A DNA stretch of 64,000 nt from CAVYTF01 sp963708205 (GCA_963708205.1 OY970196.1:1550001-1614000), one strand, 5' to 3'. Numbered from the stretch's first letter, positions 1-8,626 are shown. Made by a program: numbers and translations. Notes: generated from the letters alone by a model not told the origin.

Positions 1-284
1 TCCTGTTCTCTTAATCTCGGCTCCTCTCTCCATTGGTATTGTTCTTTGGGAAAATGTTTTATAATTTGACGAAAAGTCTGTTGTGTTCTGAATAGGGGAG
101 AAACATAGAATTGAATTCTTTCATTTGATACTAATTCAAGTAATTTTTCGCCTGCTGCTTCAGCCTGTTTTAAGCCATTATCAGTAAGCAATAAAGCATA
201 ATCAGGCTTTTGATTGTACACAGCTTGATTTGTGTTGCCTTCTGATTCTCCATGCCTGATCAGTATAATACGTTTTGGTTTCAT
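1..284 (-). CDS. Histidine phosphatase family protein (3' end outside window)
   Basis: The start ATG is at 282-284 and the gene runs off the left edge, leaving about 94 codons. The N-terminus contains IILIRHGESEGN, the RHG phosphohistidine motif of the phosphoglycerate mutase/histidine phosphatase superfamily. It is followed by LLTDNGLKQAEAAGEKL and VSPLFRTQQT, both typical of cytosolic members acting on small phosphorylated metabolites. No signal peptide is visible. A good Bacteroidota promoter lies directly upstream. The substrate cannot be told from this fragment. Confidence 0.85.
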   Translation of the reverse strand, partial: MKPKRIILIRHGESEGNTNQAVYNQKPDYALLLTDNGLKQAEAAGEKLLELVSNERIQFYVSPLFRTQQTFRQIIKHFPKEQYQWREEPRLREQ

Positions 285-294
285 CAATAATCTA

Positions 295-327
295 CAAAAG
301 TAATTAATGGGGTGGGGTATTTGCAAA
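295..327 (-). promoter_or_regulatory. Bacteroidota-type promoter for the phosphatase gene
   Basis: On the minus strand TACTTTTG (302-295) is an exact match to the -7 consensus TAnnTTTG. TTTG (327-324) lies 21 nt upstream as the -33 element. The start codon follows 10 nt after the -7 box, so the leader would be very short. Confidence 0.5.
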
Positions 328-633
328 AAAATTAAGTAGGTTGATTTTAAATGGTTTTATTCAGGTAAAACTCAAAAAAGTTCTGTCAACCTGTTTGTTT
401 ATTGCACAAATTGGCCCTATTCCTATCTCAAGTGAAACAGGATGGGAAGGCTTTCTTCTACAAATGTCACAATTGCCTGTTTCAACTTTTGAATAACCTT
501 TTAGTTATTTTCCTTCGTTGCTGCTAATATTTCAATATTTGAGTTTGCCCGGTATTCAAAACCTCGGGCCAAAGCGAGGATCAAAATAATTGATAATGTA
601 TTGATAATAGTAAAAAAATTTTCATTGGTATAA
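328..633. other. Intergenic stretch, no gene seen
   Basis: The stretch lies between the phosphatase promoter and the stop of the truncated mcrC. All frames are broken by stops and I see no RNA gene, hairpin or repeat of note. It is probably decayed sequence associated with the neighbouring broken genes. Confidence 0.4.
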
Positions 634-1350
634 TTACAATATATTAGAAAGAATTTTGCTCCCTAAAAATTTATCCAGTTTATTTTCTTTTAAAACTTGT
701 ATTGTTTCAATTTGACATTTCCTGTTAAATCGTTGGTTAAGTGTATAATCAACATATTGACCAGTATTTGATGCAGTTTTAGATGCAGGATATAACAAAA
801 CACTTTTATCACAATCCCAATAATGATTATAAACAAACATTTGCTTCAAATCTTCGTCTGATGGTGTCAAATCTTCTATTATTTTCCATTTCGTATCCAA
901 AACAATTGTTTTATAAGTGTGTTTTATAACAATGTCTGGCCTTATTGTTTTACTCCTGTAATTGTCAGTGGGCTTCCAAAAATCTGCGCTTTGTTGACGA
1001 TGAACGGTTATTCCAAAATGACCTTCTTCTTTCTTAAATCTTCTATAAACAAATTCCTCCCAAAGCTTATTCATATCGAATAAAATAGCTATTACATTTT
1101 CCCTTCCGCCTTTAATATCCGGACGATAATTTAGAAGTAACATTTTGCTGATGAGCATCGCCCCTTTATATCGATCTGTTTTGCGATTATAAATTAATCG
1201 TTCAAACGTTTTTGCTGTAGCAATACAATCTGAAACTTCAGGGAAATCCGTTTTTAAAAGATTTACTTTATCTATTAAAAGAGAACTATTACTTATAGAA
1301 GAAATTAAACAAAGTGTTTTATCAATTACAGAATTTAATTGTACATACAA
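634..1350 (-). pseudogene. mcrC: Truncated McrC-like restriction component (C-terminal part)
   Basis: McrC is the nuclease partner of the McrB GTPase in methylation-dependent restriction. The 238 residues contain the C-terminal PD-(D/E)XK-type core: RPDIVI at about 137-142 and VLDTKWK at about 150-156. They are followed by a conserved QMFVYNHYW segment and a LLYP strand. Family members are usually about 340-450 aa, so the N-terminal DNA-recognition half is missing. The reading frame begins exactly where an unrelated plus-strand SBBP gene fragment starts (1339), which points to a rearrangement junction. No mcrB is present in the window. I infer it is non-functional. Confidence 0.7.
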
Positions 1351-1629
1351 GATGGTATGGTCAGCTACATACCAGGTGGTGGCGAGGTAACGACTGATAC
1401 TTCAGGAAATGTTTTCGTGGTAGGGGCATCTTATGGTGGACCAACTTACCCTTATGTGAATCCCGGAAACGGAGCCTTATGGATCCTAATCCTATTGTCG
1501 GAAGAGTTGGTCGGCAATATTGTTAAATTTGATCAGGCATCAAATCTTTCATGGTCTACTACCTATTATTGCAAAAACAATTATTTAGTGTCCTTTTACA
1601 ATATTTATTCTAACTGTAAGCTCCCCTAA
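1339..1629 (+). pseudogene. Fragment of an SBBP/beta-propeller repeat protein
   Basis: The 96-codon frame contains GGGEVTTDTSGNVFVVG and later NIVKFDQASNLSWSTTYY. Both match the SBBP repeat pattern (..ATDxxGNVYVTG.. and ..IVKFxxxGxxxWSTYY..) of large secreted Bacteroidota proteins. Neither a signal peptide nor a C-terminal sorting domain is present. A full gene would be several times longer. It overlaps the truncated mcrC by 12 bp at its 5' end, so both look like debris from one recombination event. Confidence 0.55.
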
Positions 1630-1635
1630 AAGTCG

Positions 1636-1674
1636 CTCATTTAAAAGTTGACAAAACCGTTAATTTTAAATGAG
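1636..1674. repeat. 11-bp perfect inverted repeat
   Basis: CTCATTTAAAA (1636-1646) is the reverse complement of TTTTAAATGAG (1664-1674), with a 17-nt spacer. It lies between the SBBP fragment and the polymerase pair. It could end transcription from the left or be a protein-binding site. It has no U-tract, so a simple terminator is not convincing. Confidence 0.4.
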
Positions 1675-1792
1675 TAAATATGAAAAAGACAAGATTCACA
1701 CGACCAGTAACTTGTACTATCTCTATAAAAACCCCCAGCATTCACAATCTCAGCCTACTAAGTTTTTTATCATATTATAGCTAAAATGTTTA

Positions 1793-1811
1793 GTATAGTT
1801 TCATACCTTAG
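1793..1811 (+). promoter_or_regulatory. Possible promoter/operator upstream of dnaE-dinB
   Basis: GTAT (1793-1796) and ATAC (1803-1806) form a small dyad, GTAT-N6-ATAC. It overlaps TACCTTAG (1804-1811), a 5-of-6 match to the TAnnTTTG -7 element. The start codon is at 1830. A dyad over the promoter of a mutagenic polymerase operon would suit a damage-responsive repressor, but that is inference. Confidence 0.3.
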
Positions 1812-1829
1812 CTTCTTAAAACAGCAGGT

Positions 1830-4787
1830 ATGTATCTCAACTGCAAGACCTATTATAGTTTTCGGTACGGCACTTTCTCTACTGAAGAACTTGTTGCAGC
1901 AGCAATTGAAAATGGCATTACTGCTATAGCATTGACCAATTTCAATAACACCTGTGATACATGGGAGTTTGTAAAGTTGTGTAATGAAAATAATATAAAG
2001 CCAATTGCAGGAGCAGAGATAAGAAATGAAGATACTTGTCTTTATATTTTACTTGCAGCAAACGGCAAAGGTTTCGCAGCCATTAATGAGTTTATTTCTT
2101 TTCACCTCATTAATGAAAAAGCATTTCCAACTGAACCTGATCTTTCTCCATTTCTACAATCAAGCTTTGATATTTTTATTATTTATCCATTACATGTAAA
2201 GCCTTTAGAAGAATTAGAGCATAATGAAAGAATCGGGATATTACCTGAAGAGATAAATAAGTTGTATGCAATCGACTGGAAAAATCATAAGGATAAATTT
2301 GTAGTAAGGCAGCCTGTTACATTTCAAAATAAAAAGTATTTCAATCTCCATCGATTATTAAGAGCAATAGATAAAAACTGTCTATTATCTATGCTGCCAA
2401 AAGAAGCTGAAGCCTCACTAACTGAAACTTTTATTTCCCCTGATAAAATACTCAAAGCTTTCAAAGATTATCCGTTCATTATTACCAATACCTACCAATT
2501 AATAGATGCCTGCAATATCTCCATTGATTTCAATAATGATAAGAACAAACAATGTTACAGTGCAACAAAAGAAGATGACAGGATCTTTCTTTCAAAGCTT
2601 GCCAATGATGGCTTCTTGAAACGCTATGGCAAGAAAAATAAAATCGCTTTTGAACGGTTAAACAAAGAATTAAAGATCATTAATGATTTAGGTTTCAATG
2701 CATATTTTCTTATCAATAATGACATTGTACAATATGCAGAAAAAAGAGGTTTTTATCATGTAGGAAGAGGAAGCGGTGCTAATTCAATTGTGGCTTATTG
2801 TCTTGGAATTACAGATGTTGACCCTATCGAACTCAATTTATATTTTGAACGGTTCTTAAATCCTGAAAGAACCTCGCCACCGGATTTTGATATTGATTTC
2901 AGTTATACCGATCGGGATGATGTAATGGATTATATTTTCAAACGCTTTGGCAATGACCATGTTGCTGTCTGCGGCTCTTACACAACCTTTAAACATGATG
3001 CAACAATACGTGAGTTAGGAAAAGTCTTTGGCTTGCCTGATGATGAAATAAAAGAGCTGCAAAGAAACCCAGAGCCTTCCGATAATATAAGAAAGCTGAT
3101 TTTACAATATGCAAGATTGCTTAAAGGATTTCCAAATTACATGTCTATACATCCATGTGGCATGCTGATAACAGAAGAAAAGATAAGCAGCTATGCATCG
3201 CGCTTTATGCCGCCTAAAGGATTTGCAGGTGCACAAATGGATATGTTCATTGCAGAAGATATTAGTATCAACAAGTTTGATATTTTAAGTCAGCGTGGTT
3301 TGGGACATATCAAAGAATGCCTGCAATTAATTAAAGAAAACAAAGGAGTAAGTATTGACATAAACAATTTTGAAAAGTTCCGCAAAGATGAAAACATCAA
3401 TACACAAATCAGGGAAGCAAATACTATCGGTTGCTTTTATATAGAAAGCCCTGCTATGCGGCAGTTGTTGAAAAAACTACGCTGTGATGATTACCTGACT
3501 TTAGTTGCTGCAAGCAGTATCATAAGACCGGGAGTAGCACAGTCAGGCATGATGCGTGAATATATTTATCGCTATCATCACCAGGATAAAGTGGAATACA
3601 TCCATCCATTATTTGAAGAACATTTAAAAGAAACATTTGGTGTGATGGTGTTTCAGGAAGATGTGATAAAGATTGCTCACTACTTCGCAAACCTATCATT
3701 GGGCGAAGCTGATATTTTAAGAAGAGCAATGAGCGGAAAATACAGAGACCATAACCGCTTTCATTTAATGAAAGAAAAATACATGAGCAATTGCAAAGCA
3801 ATAGGACATCCTGATGCATTAGCTGAAGAAGTCTGGCGGCAGATGGAAAGCTTCGCAGGGTATAGTTTTAATAAAGCACACTCAGCAAGCTTCGCAGTAG
3901 AAAGCTACATGAGCCTATTTCTGAAAACATATTATCCCAAAGAATTTATGGTTGCTGTCATCAATAATTTCGGAGGCTTTTATAGCAGAGAACTATACTT
4001 TTTAGAACTGCTGAAAACAGGAGGAGAAATAAAAGCACCTTGTGTAAATAACAGTGATGAATACACAAACATAAAAGGCAATGAACTGTATGTTGGCTTC
4101 ATTCACATCAAACGCCTGCAATCAAAACTTGTTGAAACAATACTTGAAGAAAGAAAAGCAAATGGCTGTTATGAACACTTGCAGGAATTCATTGAAAGAA
4201 CCAATATCGGATTGGAACAACTTAATACACTCATTAGTGTCGGAGCCTTACGCTTTACAGGAAAATCTAAAAAACAATTACTCTGGGAAGCAAATTTTTT
4301 GCAAAAGAATAACCAGCCTGCATTGCACATCGGCAAGCAATTGTTTGATGATGAACCTGTACAATTTTCTTTGCCTGATTTAAAGGATAATCATTTGGAT
4401 GACCTCTATGATGAAATGGAAATAATGGGCTTCACACTCACCAACCCTTTTGAATTAGTGGATGATGATCCTGATAAATACATCTGCGCAAAAGAACTTG
4501 CAGCAAATCTTGGTAAGCATGTTACCGCACTTGTTTATTTCATCACACACAAGCATGCTATCACAAAGAACAATGATGCGATGTATTTCGGAACATTTAT
4601 AGATAAAGATTTAGACTGGATTGACACCGTACATTTTCCTGATGTTGCAAAAAAATATCCGATCAACAACAGTGGCTTTTATAAGATCAAAGGAAAGGTT
4701 GTAGAAGATTTTGGTGTGTACAGCATTGAAGTATCAGCGATGTATAAAGTAGGTTATAAAAACAGAAGCTATACAAATCTTGGATGA
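1830..4787 (+). CDS. dnaE: Error-prone DNA polymerase III alpha subunit (DnaE-type)
   Basis: This is a C-family DNA polymerase of 985 aa, shorter than a replicative DnaE (about 1,150-1,250 aa). Order seen: N-terminal PHP domain (about 1-230), polymerase core with VGRGSGANSIVAY near 310 and catalytic PPDFDIDF near 350, the third acidic site around SINKFDIL (about 483-490), then helix-hairpin-helix and an OB-like C-terminus. The PHP metal ligands look lost: the usual HxH reads N-C-K at residues 4-6, so PHP proofreading is unlikely. The stop overlaps the start of dinB (ATGATG), implying coupled translation and a joint role in translesion synthesis. Closest relatives should be DnaE2-like Bacteroidota proteins. 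Confidence 0.88.
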   Translation: MYLNCKTYYSFRYGTFSTEELVAAAIENGITAIALTNFNNTCDTWEFVKLCNENNIKPIAGAEIRNEDTCLYILLAANGKGFAAINEFISFHLINEKAFPTEPDLSPFLQSSFDIFIIYPLHVKPLEELEHNERIGILPEEINKLYAIDWKNHKDKFVVRQPVTFQNKKYFNLHRLLRAIDKNCLLSMLPKEAEASLTETFISPDKILKAFKDYPFIITNTYQLIDACNISIDFNNDKNKQCYSATKEDDRIFLSKLANDGFLKRYGKKNKIAFERLNKELKIINDLGFNAYFLINNDIVQYAEKRGFYHVGRGSGANSIVAYCLGITDVDPIELNLYFERFLNPERTSPPDFDIDFSYTDRDDVMDYIFKRFGNDHVAVCGSYTTFKHDATIRELGKVFGLPDDEIKELQRNPEPSDNIRKLILQYARLLKGFPNYMSIHPCGMLITEEKISSYASRFMPPKGFAGAQMDMFIAEDISINKFDILSQRGLGHIKECLQLIKENKGVSIDINNFEKFRKDENINTQIREANTIGCFYIESPAMRQLLKKLRCDDYLTLVAASSIIRPGVAQSGMMREYIYRYHHQDKVEYIHPLFEEHLKETFGVMVFQEDVIKIAHYFANLSLGEADILRRAMSGKYRDHNRFHLMKEKYMSNCKAIGHPDALAEEVWRQMESFAGYSFNKAHSASFAVESYMSLFLKTYYPKEFMVAVINNFGGFYSRELYFLELLKTGGEIKAPCVNNSDEYTNIKGNELYVGFIHIKRLQSKLVETILEERKANGCYEHLQEFIERTNIGLEQLNTLISVGALRFTGKSKKQLLWEANFLQKNNQPALHIGKQLFDDEPVQFSLPDLKDNHLDDLYDEMEIMGFTLTNPFELVDDDPDKYICAKELAANLGKHVTALVYFITHKHAITKNNDAMYFGTFIDKDLDWIDTVHFPDVAKKYPINNSGFYKIKGKVVEDFGVYSIEVSAMYKVGYKNRSYTNLG

Positions 4788-5965
4788 TGTTATTAAGTGC
4801 AGGCAGACATATTACACACATGGACTTAGATACATTTTATGTATCAGTTGAATATTTACGTAATCCAAAATTAAAAGGAAAGCCTGTGCTGATAGGTGGC
4901 ATGAGTGACAGAGGAGTAGTTGCTTCCTGCAGTTATGAAGCAAGGAAGTTTGGCATACACAGTGGCATGCCTATGAGAGCAGCAAAAAGATTGTGCTCTC
5001 ATGCAATGGTTGTACGCAGTGACTTTGAGGCTTATACAAAATACTCAAGGCTTGTTACAGAAGTAATCAAAGACAATACACCATTATTTGAGAAAGCAAG
5101 CATTGATGAGTTTTATATTGACCTTACAGGAATGGATAAATTCTTTGGCTGCAAAAAGTTCAGTGATGAATTAAAGACGAAAGTGTATAAAGAAAGTGGT
5201 TTATCAATTTCTTATGGTCTTGCTTCCAACAAGCTTATCAGTAAAGTTGCAACCAATGAAATAAAACCAAATGGACAACTTGAAATTCCTTTTGGAAATG
5301 AGAAAACATTTCTTTCGCCATTAAGTATTATGAAGATACCTGGCGTAGGAAAAGAGACAGGATATAAATTATTAAAGATGGGTGTTGAAACAGTAAAAAC
5401 ATTGAGTGAAATACCTATCAACCTCATGTATAATTTACTTGGTAAAAATGGTATTCATTTACATAAAAGTGCAAACGGAATTGATGAAAGCCCTGTAATA
5501 CCTTTCAGAGAAGCAAAGTCAATCAGCACAGAACAAACTTTTGATACCGATACGATTGACATCAACTTTATTTATAGCCAGCTTATTCGCATGACTGAAA
5601 AAATTGCTTATGAACTTCGCTCTAAAAATCAATTAACAGGTTGCGTTTCTGTAAAGATCAGGTACAGCGATTTTCAGACAGAACAAAAACAATCTTCAAT
5701 CCCTTATGCAGCAGCAGATCATATCTTATTTAAAAAAGCAAAAGAACTCTTTGATAAGCTATACAAAAGAAGACAGTTGATAAGATTAATCGGCGTTCGC
5801 TTTTCTGAACTGATACCTGGTAATTATCAGATTAATTTATTTGACGACACACAGGAAAGCATCAATTTATATCAGGCTATTGACAGCATTAAAAAACAAT
5901 ATGGTGAGAAGTATTTGATTCATGGAGGAGGCCATACAGCGCAACAATTACAAAGCCAATTCTAA
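4784..5965 (+). CDS. dinB: Y-family DNA polymerase IV (DinB-like)
   Basis: This is a translesion polymerase of 393 aa. HMDLDTFYVSVE (residues 12-23) carries the first catalytic Asp and the Y-family steric-gate region. KASIDEFYIDLTG (about 103-115) supplies the second acidic pair. Helix-hairpin-helix IPGVGKETGYKLL and a little-finger domain follow. QINLF near residue 350 fits a beta-clamp binding motif. The start overlaps the dnaE stop by 4 nt. The pair probably forms a mutagenic lesion-bypass unit like ImuB-DnaE2, although no ImuA/RecA-like gene is next to it here. Confidence 0.92.
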   Translation: MMLLSAGRHITHMDLDTFYVSVEYLRNPKLKGKPVLIGGMSDRGVVASCSYEARKFGIHSGMPMRAAKRLCSHAMVVRSDFEAYTKYSRLVTEVIKDNTPLFEKASIDEFYIDLTGMDKFFGCKKFSDELKTKVYKESGLSISYGLASNKLISKVATNEIKPNGQLEIPFGNEKTFLSPLSIMKIPGVGKETGYKLLKMGVETVKTLSEIPINLMYNLLGKNGIHLHKSANGIDESPVIPFREAKSISTEQTFDTDTIDINFIYSQLIRMTEKIAYELRSKNQLTGCVSVKIRYSDFQTEQKQSSIPYAAADHILFKKAKELFDKLYKRRQLIRLIGVRFSELIPGNYQINLFDDTQESINLYQAIDSIKKQYGEKYLIHGGGHTAQQLQSQF

Positions 5966-6148
5966 AACAGGCACATCTTCATATTCAAATTCTTTCGCAG
6001 CTCTAACGCTTCTCTGAAATCTTTTGCAATAAACATTAAAAAACTTTTTAGTCTAGTTCAATCCAAGTAATAATTGCTACCTAATTTGCTACCTATAGAA
6101 ATAAGAAATCCTGAAACGCTTGTTCTCATTGCATTTCAGGACTATTTA
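5966..6148. other. Host-side flank of the prophage with possible gene debris
   Basis: On the minus strand a stop-bounded frame without a start (about 6045-5950) reads ..RSVRAAKEFEYEDVPVLEL, which looks protein-like. I do not recognise it; it may be the tail of a gene cut off by earlier integrations. Nearer the attachment site, CCTGAAA and TTTCAGG (within 6110-6140) form a dyad. GAAACGCTTG (about 6113-6122) is the inverted counterpart of CAAGCGTTTC beside the right attachment core. Confidence 0.3.
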
Positions 6149-6170
6149 TGTAGAGCGTACGGGAATCGAA
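6149..6170. repeat. Prophage attachment core, left (attL)
   Basis: This 22-bp direct repeat is identical to 50391-50412. It contains the last bases of tRNA-Glu, with the core TAGAGCGTACGGGAATCGAA. After the core the left copy continues ATTC.. instead of the tRNA sequence, so the left copy is the displaced 3' end. The intact tRNA is at the right end. Confidence 0.93.
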
Positions 6171-6221
6171 TTCTTTCTACTTATCATAACACTTTTTTTC
6201 ATTTAGCAAAACATAATAAAG

Positions 6222-6722
6222 TCAAGCCTTCCCGGATGTTATAGTTTTTGTTTTGGACGTGTTTATGGACGATCCAGCACTTTCTTCATTGCCCTTTATT
6301 AATTGCTCCTGGGTTTTGACCAATTGTTGAAGCATTTTATTTTCTCTTTTTAATTGCGCAATTTCTTCGTTTAGTTTTTTTACTTTTTCAGGGGAAGTGT
6401 TATAGAGCGCAGCCTCTTCATTTAGCTCATTTGAGGAAATCGAGAACATTGGTCCGGTTCGTGTACGCAAATATTTGCTGTTAACATTATATTCTTCAGT
6501 TAATATTTTTTCTATGGCTGGATGATATTTAGCAGGCAATTTTTTCTTGCCATTTTGTATAGAATTCCAAAACACATCTGTCATGTTTTCACCAAACCTT
6601 TCAACCAATTCCTTTTTAGAAATAAAATTGATATGCTTCTCTTTTGCATTTGATATACTTTCTATAACAGCAACAGCCGCTTTTTGAAAAGTCAAAGGGT
6701 CGATTTTATATAAATCTGACAT
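6222..6722 (-). CDS. Putative prophage repressor (HTH plus coiled coil)
   Basis: The 166-aa protein is transcribed toward attL, opposite to all other phage genes except integrase. Residues about 35-75 (FISKKELVERFGENMTDVFWNSIQNGKKKLPAKY) look like a helix-turn-helix segment. Residues about 118-150 form a coiled coil (KVKKLNEEIAQLKRENKMLQQLVKTQ, charged and heptad-spaced). This layout is common in Bacteroidota phage repressors. It faces the Cro-like gene at 6870 across a 147-bp control region. Repressor function is inferred from position and architecture; no autocleavage peptidase domain is present. Confidence 0.55.
   Translation of the reverse strand: MSDLYKIDPLTFQKAAVAVIESISNAKEKHINFISKKELVERFGENMTDVFWNSIQNGKKKLPAKYHPAIEKILTEEYNVNSKYLRTRTGPMFSISSNELNEEAALYNTSPEKVKKLNEEIAQLKRENKMLQQLVKTQEQLIKGNEESAGSSINTSKTKTITSGKA
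6234..6271. repeat. Left copy of terminal repeat, candidate integrase arm site
   Basis: This stretch begins GGATGTTAT and ends with two TGGACG units 12 bp apart (TGGACGTGTTTATGGACG). It is nearly identical to 50309-50345 in the same orientation. Both copies lie inside the prophage, 46-64 bp from the core. Paired short direct repeats at this distance are typical of tyrosine-recombinase arm-type sites. It also encodes the C-terminus of the flanking regulator. Confidence 0.5.
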
Positions 6723-6747
6723 TATAAAAAATAATTTCGGTTTATTA

Positions 6748-6779
6748 TTTGGTTTATTGAAATTTCCCTTTTACTTTCG
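6748..6779 (+). promoter_or_regulatory. Candidate rightward early promoter in the lysogeny switch
   Basis: TTTG (6748-6751) is followed 20 nt later by TACTTTCG (6772-6779), a near match to TAnnTTTG. A direct repeat GGTTTATT-N4-GGTTTATT (about 6739-6758) overlaps the -33 side and could be an operator. Transcription would reach the Cro-like gene at 6870 after a leader of about 80 nt. Confidence 0.4.
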
Positions 6780-6869
6780 TTGCATAAGGAATAAGTAAGG
6801 AAAGATTTAAGTAATAGAACGGACACAGTTAGGAGTTTTTCCAGTATACATTCAATTTAATACCGATTA

Positions 6870-7124
6870 ATGAATAGCACAAAAAAAAATGCACAGCAAA
6901 AAAAAGAGGAAGATTTAGTACTACCATTTTCATGGAGACAAATTGCTTCTGAAAAGCTTGCTGCAAAAGGCATCAAGCTAAATACATCCCAGATTTATGA
7001 TATAAAACGGGGAAAAAATAACAATGAAAATTTAACAAATGAAGTCTTCAAAATTTTACGACAAATTAGCAGGGCACATTGTGCTAAAAAAGCTCGCCTT
7101 GCTAAAATTAGGATGCTTAATTAA
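6870..7124 (+). CDS. Small Cro-like DNA-binding protein
   Basis: The 84-aa basic protein starts the rightward early region. The segment SWRQIASEKLAAKGIKLNTSQIYDIKRGK has the spacing of a helix-turn-helix, and LTNEVFKILRQISR provides a C-terminal helix. With the divergent repressor candidate at 6222-6722 it would form the lysis-lysogeny switch. No close named family is recognised. Confidence 0.5.
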   Translation: MNSTKKNAQQKKEEDLVLPFSWRQIASEKLAAKGIKLNTSQIYDIKRGKNNNENLTNEVFKILRQISRAHCAKKARLAKIRMLN

Positions 7125-7142
7125 TAAGCGATTGAAATTTTT

Positions 7143-7340
7143 TTGTTGCAAAAGGTTTACCAAAAGGTGTATAAAGTGAATGAATTAAAAAGGCTGGCTG
7201 AAGAAATTTTATTAGTGATCAATAGGGATGAAAAAAATTTTGTTCCAATGAAAAAAGTTGATGCACCGGGAATGAACAAAAGAAATGAAATGAAAAATAT
7301 GATCGCTGAAAAGTTCAACAAAAAATATCCATTTCAATAA
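7143..7340 (+). CDS. Small hypothetical early protein
   Basis: The frame gives at most 65 aa, lysine-rich, with no recognised domain. The longest version needs a TTG start at 7143. GTG at 7167 or 7176 (then NELKRLAEEILLVIN..) are alternatives, and the start is undecided. It lies in the early run of short genes. Confidence 0.45.
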   Translation: MLQKVYQKVYKVNELKRLAEEILLVINRDEKNFVPMKKVDAPGMNKRNEMKNMIAEKFNKKYPFQ

Positions 7341-7427
7341 AAACTTTTTTTGAATTCCTCATAGGAAAGTTATCACGCGCTGTGTTTTTACACTGGCGCT
7401 CATTTTTTAAAAATTTAAAAATAAAAC

Positions 7428-7667
7428 ATGGCAGAGAATTTTTTAAAACAGTTGATCAACGAAAAGTATGGTCCTGAAAGATTTCTTACCGGGTGCATTC
7501 GCGTAGCACAATGGCTGCAGGTAGAAGTAAATAAAAAATATAGTGAGAATGATATTCTCGCAATGTGCAGCCAGGATAATCCTTTTGAAAATAATGAGCC
7601 TGAATTGAATGCATTGAAAAAATTATTTGGTGTGAAAAGTTTTGAGAACCTGCAAATACAATCCTGA
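7428..7667 (+). CDS. Hypothetical early phage protein, 79 aa
   Basis: The ATG at 7428 follows an A/T-rich leader. The predicted protein is mostly helical (FLKQLINEKYGPERFLTGCIRVAQWLQVEVNKKYSE) with no recognised family. It is co-directional with its neighbours. Confidence 0.55.
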   Translation: MAENFLKQLINEKYGPERFLTGCIRVAQWLQVEVNKKYSENDILAMCSQDNPFENNEPELNALKKLFGVKSFENLQIQS

Positions 7668-7692
7668 TTTTTTCATCATTAAAAAATTAAAA

Positions 7693-8094
7693 ATGTTTAC
7701 TGAAGGATTAAGTTATCAAAAGACAATTACAATGGTTACAGAAATCTGTTGTGGTTGTGGAGTTGCATTTGGAATGCCATCAGATCTGCAAACGCAATTT
7801 AAAAATGATCCAAACAAATTTTTCTATTGTCCCAACGGACATAGCCAACATTATTCTAAAAGCCAGGAACAAAAATTAAGAGAAGAGGCAGAAAGAAAAT
7901 TGCGACTAAAGGAAAATGAACTTGCCAATCTTACCACAACAAAAATTCAGTTAGAGAGTGAATTGTTGAAAACTCAACGAAGATTAAAACGTGTGCATAA
8001 CGGCACTTGCCCTTGCTGCAAGAGATCATTTTCAAATCTGCAAAGGCACATGAAAGAAAAGCATCCTGAGGTTTTAGAAACGAAACAACAATAG
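7693..8094 (+). CDS. Phage zinc-finger protein
   Basis: I chose ATG 7693 (133 aa) rather than the in-frame upstream start at 7642, because the extra residues are not conserved-looking and overlap the previous gene. The N-terminal knuckle has Cys19/20, Cys22, Cys46 and His50 in the pattern CCGCG...YCPNGH. A coiled coil follows (about 58-100). The C-terminus is a C2H2-type finger, CPCCKRSFSNLQRHMKEKH (C106, C109, H119, H124). This three-part layout recurs in early regions of many temperate phages, where its role is unknown. It is probably nucleic-acid binding. Confidence 0.7.
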   Translation: MFTEGLSYQKTITMVTEICCGCGVAFGMPSDLQTQFKNDPNKFFYCPNGHSQHYSKSQEQKLREEAERKLRLKENELANLTTTKIQLESELLKTQRRLKRVHNGTCPCCKRSFSNLQRHMKEKHPEVLETKQQ

Positions 8095-8157
8095 ATAAAT
8101 TTTTTTGACAAGCAGTCGCCGCTCTGTTTTCACAGAGTGGATTATAAAAAACCAATA

Positions 8158-8436
8158 ATGAAGCAACACAATAACCACGCACGTTCCAAGCAGAAGAGAA
8201 AGAAATTAAGACTGAAAAATTTCTGGCAAAGAGTATTTGATCAGCGTGATGAAAAAAGATTGAAAAGCTTGAGGAAAAAAGGCAGAACAATTCAAGGCCC
8301 TGCTAAAAAATTCGCTATGGATTATCACAAATTGTTTCCAGATGATAATGGGAAATGGCTCTTCGATCATGGACATGCAAAAGATTTAAACCAACGCCAA
8401 AAAAGAAAACGCAAACTCTGCAGAGGCAGATATTAA
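8158..8436 (+). CDS. Small highly basic protein
   Basis: The 92-aa protein from ATG 8158 (GTG 8137 is an in-frame alternative) is very rich in Lys/Arg: KQKRKKLRLKNFWQRVF at the start and RQKRKRKLCRGRY at the end. It is likely a nucleic-acid binding protein. No family is recognised. Confidence 0.5.
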   Translation: MKQHNNHARSKQKRKKLRLKNFWQRVFDQRDEKRLKSLRKKGRTIQGPAKKFAMDYHKLFPDDNGKWLFDHGHAKDLNQRQKRKRKLCRGRY

Positions 8437-8449
8437 AACAAAAATTTTT

Positions 8450-8626
8450 ATGGAAAAAACAGATGACTTCGAAATGAAAATGTTGCAGCGCATGTCGCTT
8501 AAAAATCCTGACAAAGAAATCATCAATCCAAAGTCAGAAGAAAAATATGCAAAGAAAGTTTTCAATGATTTAGTACGGCGTGCCAGGAAAAAAGATGCAT
8601 TAATTCAGGATTCAAAAATTAAATAG
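8450..8626 (+). CDS. Small hypothetical protein, 58 aa
   Basis: The frame runs ATG 8450 to TAG 8624-8626. The protein begins MEKTDDFEMKMLQRMSLK and is charged and helical. It fits snugly between neighbours, 13 nt after the preceding stop. No family is recognised. Confidence 0.45.
   Translation: MEKTDDFEMKMLQRMSLKNPDKEIINPKSEEKYAKKVFNDLVRRARKKDALIQDSKIK

Noticed and set aside
1670..1780. 36-codon frame MSKYEKDKIHTTSNLYYLYK.. before dnaE
   Set aside because: Very short, overlaps an inverted repeat and has no recognisable family. Not supportable as a gene.
1830..4787. Considered as the replicative DnaE
   Set aside because: The length (985 aa), lost PHP metal ligands and overlap with dinB point to the accessory error-prone type.
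6113..6122. GAAACGCTTG at the left flank and its inverted partner near 50380 as extra integrase sites
   Set aside because: Only 10 bp long, one copy is outside the prophage, and the right copy is in the integrase start region. Too weak to claim beyond a note.
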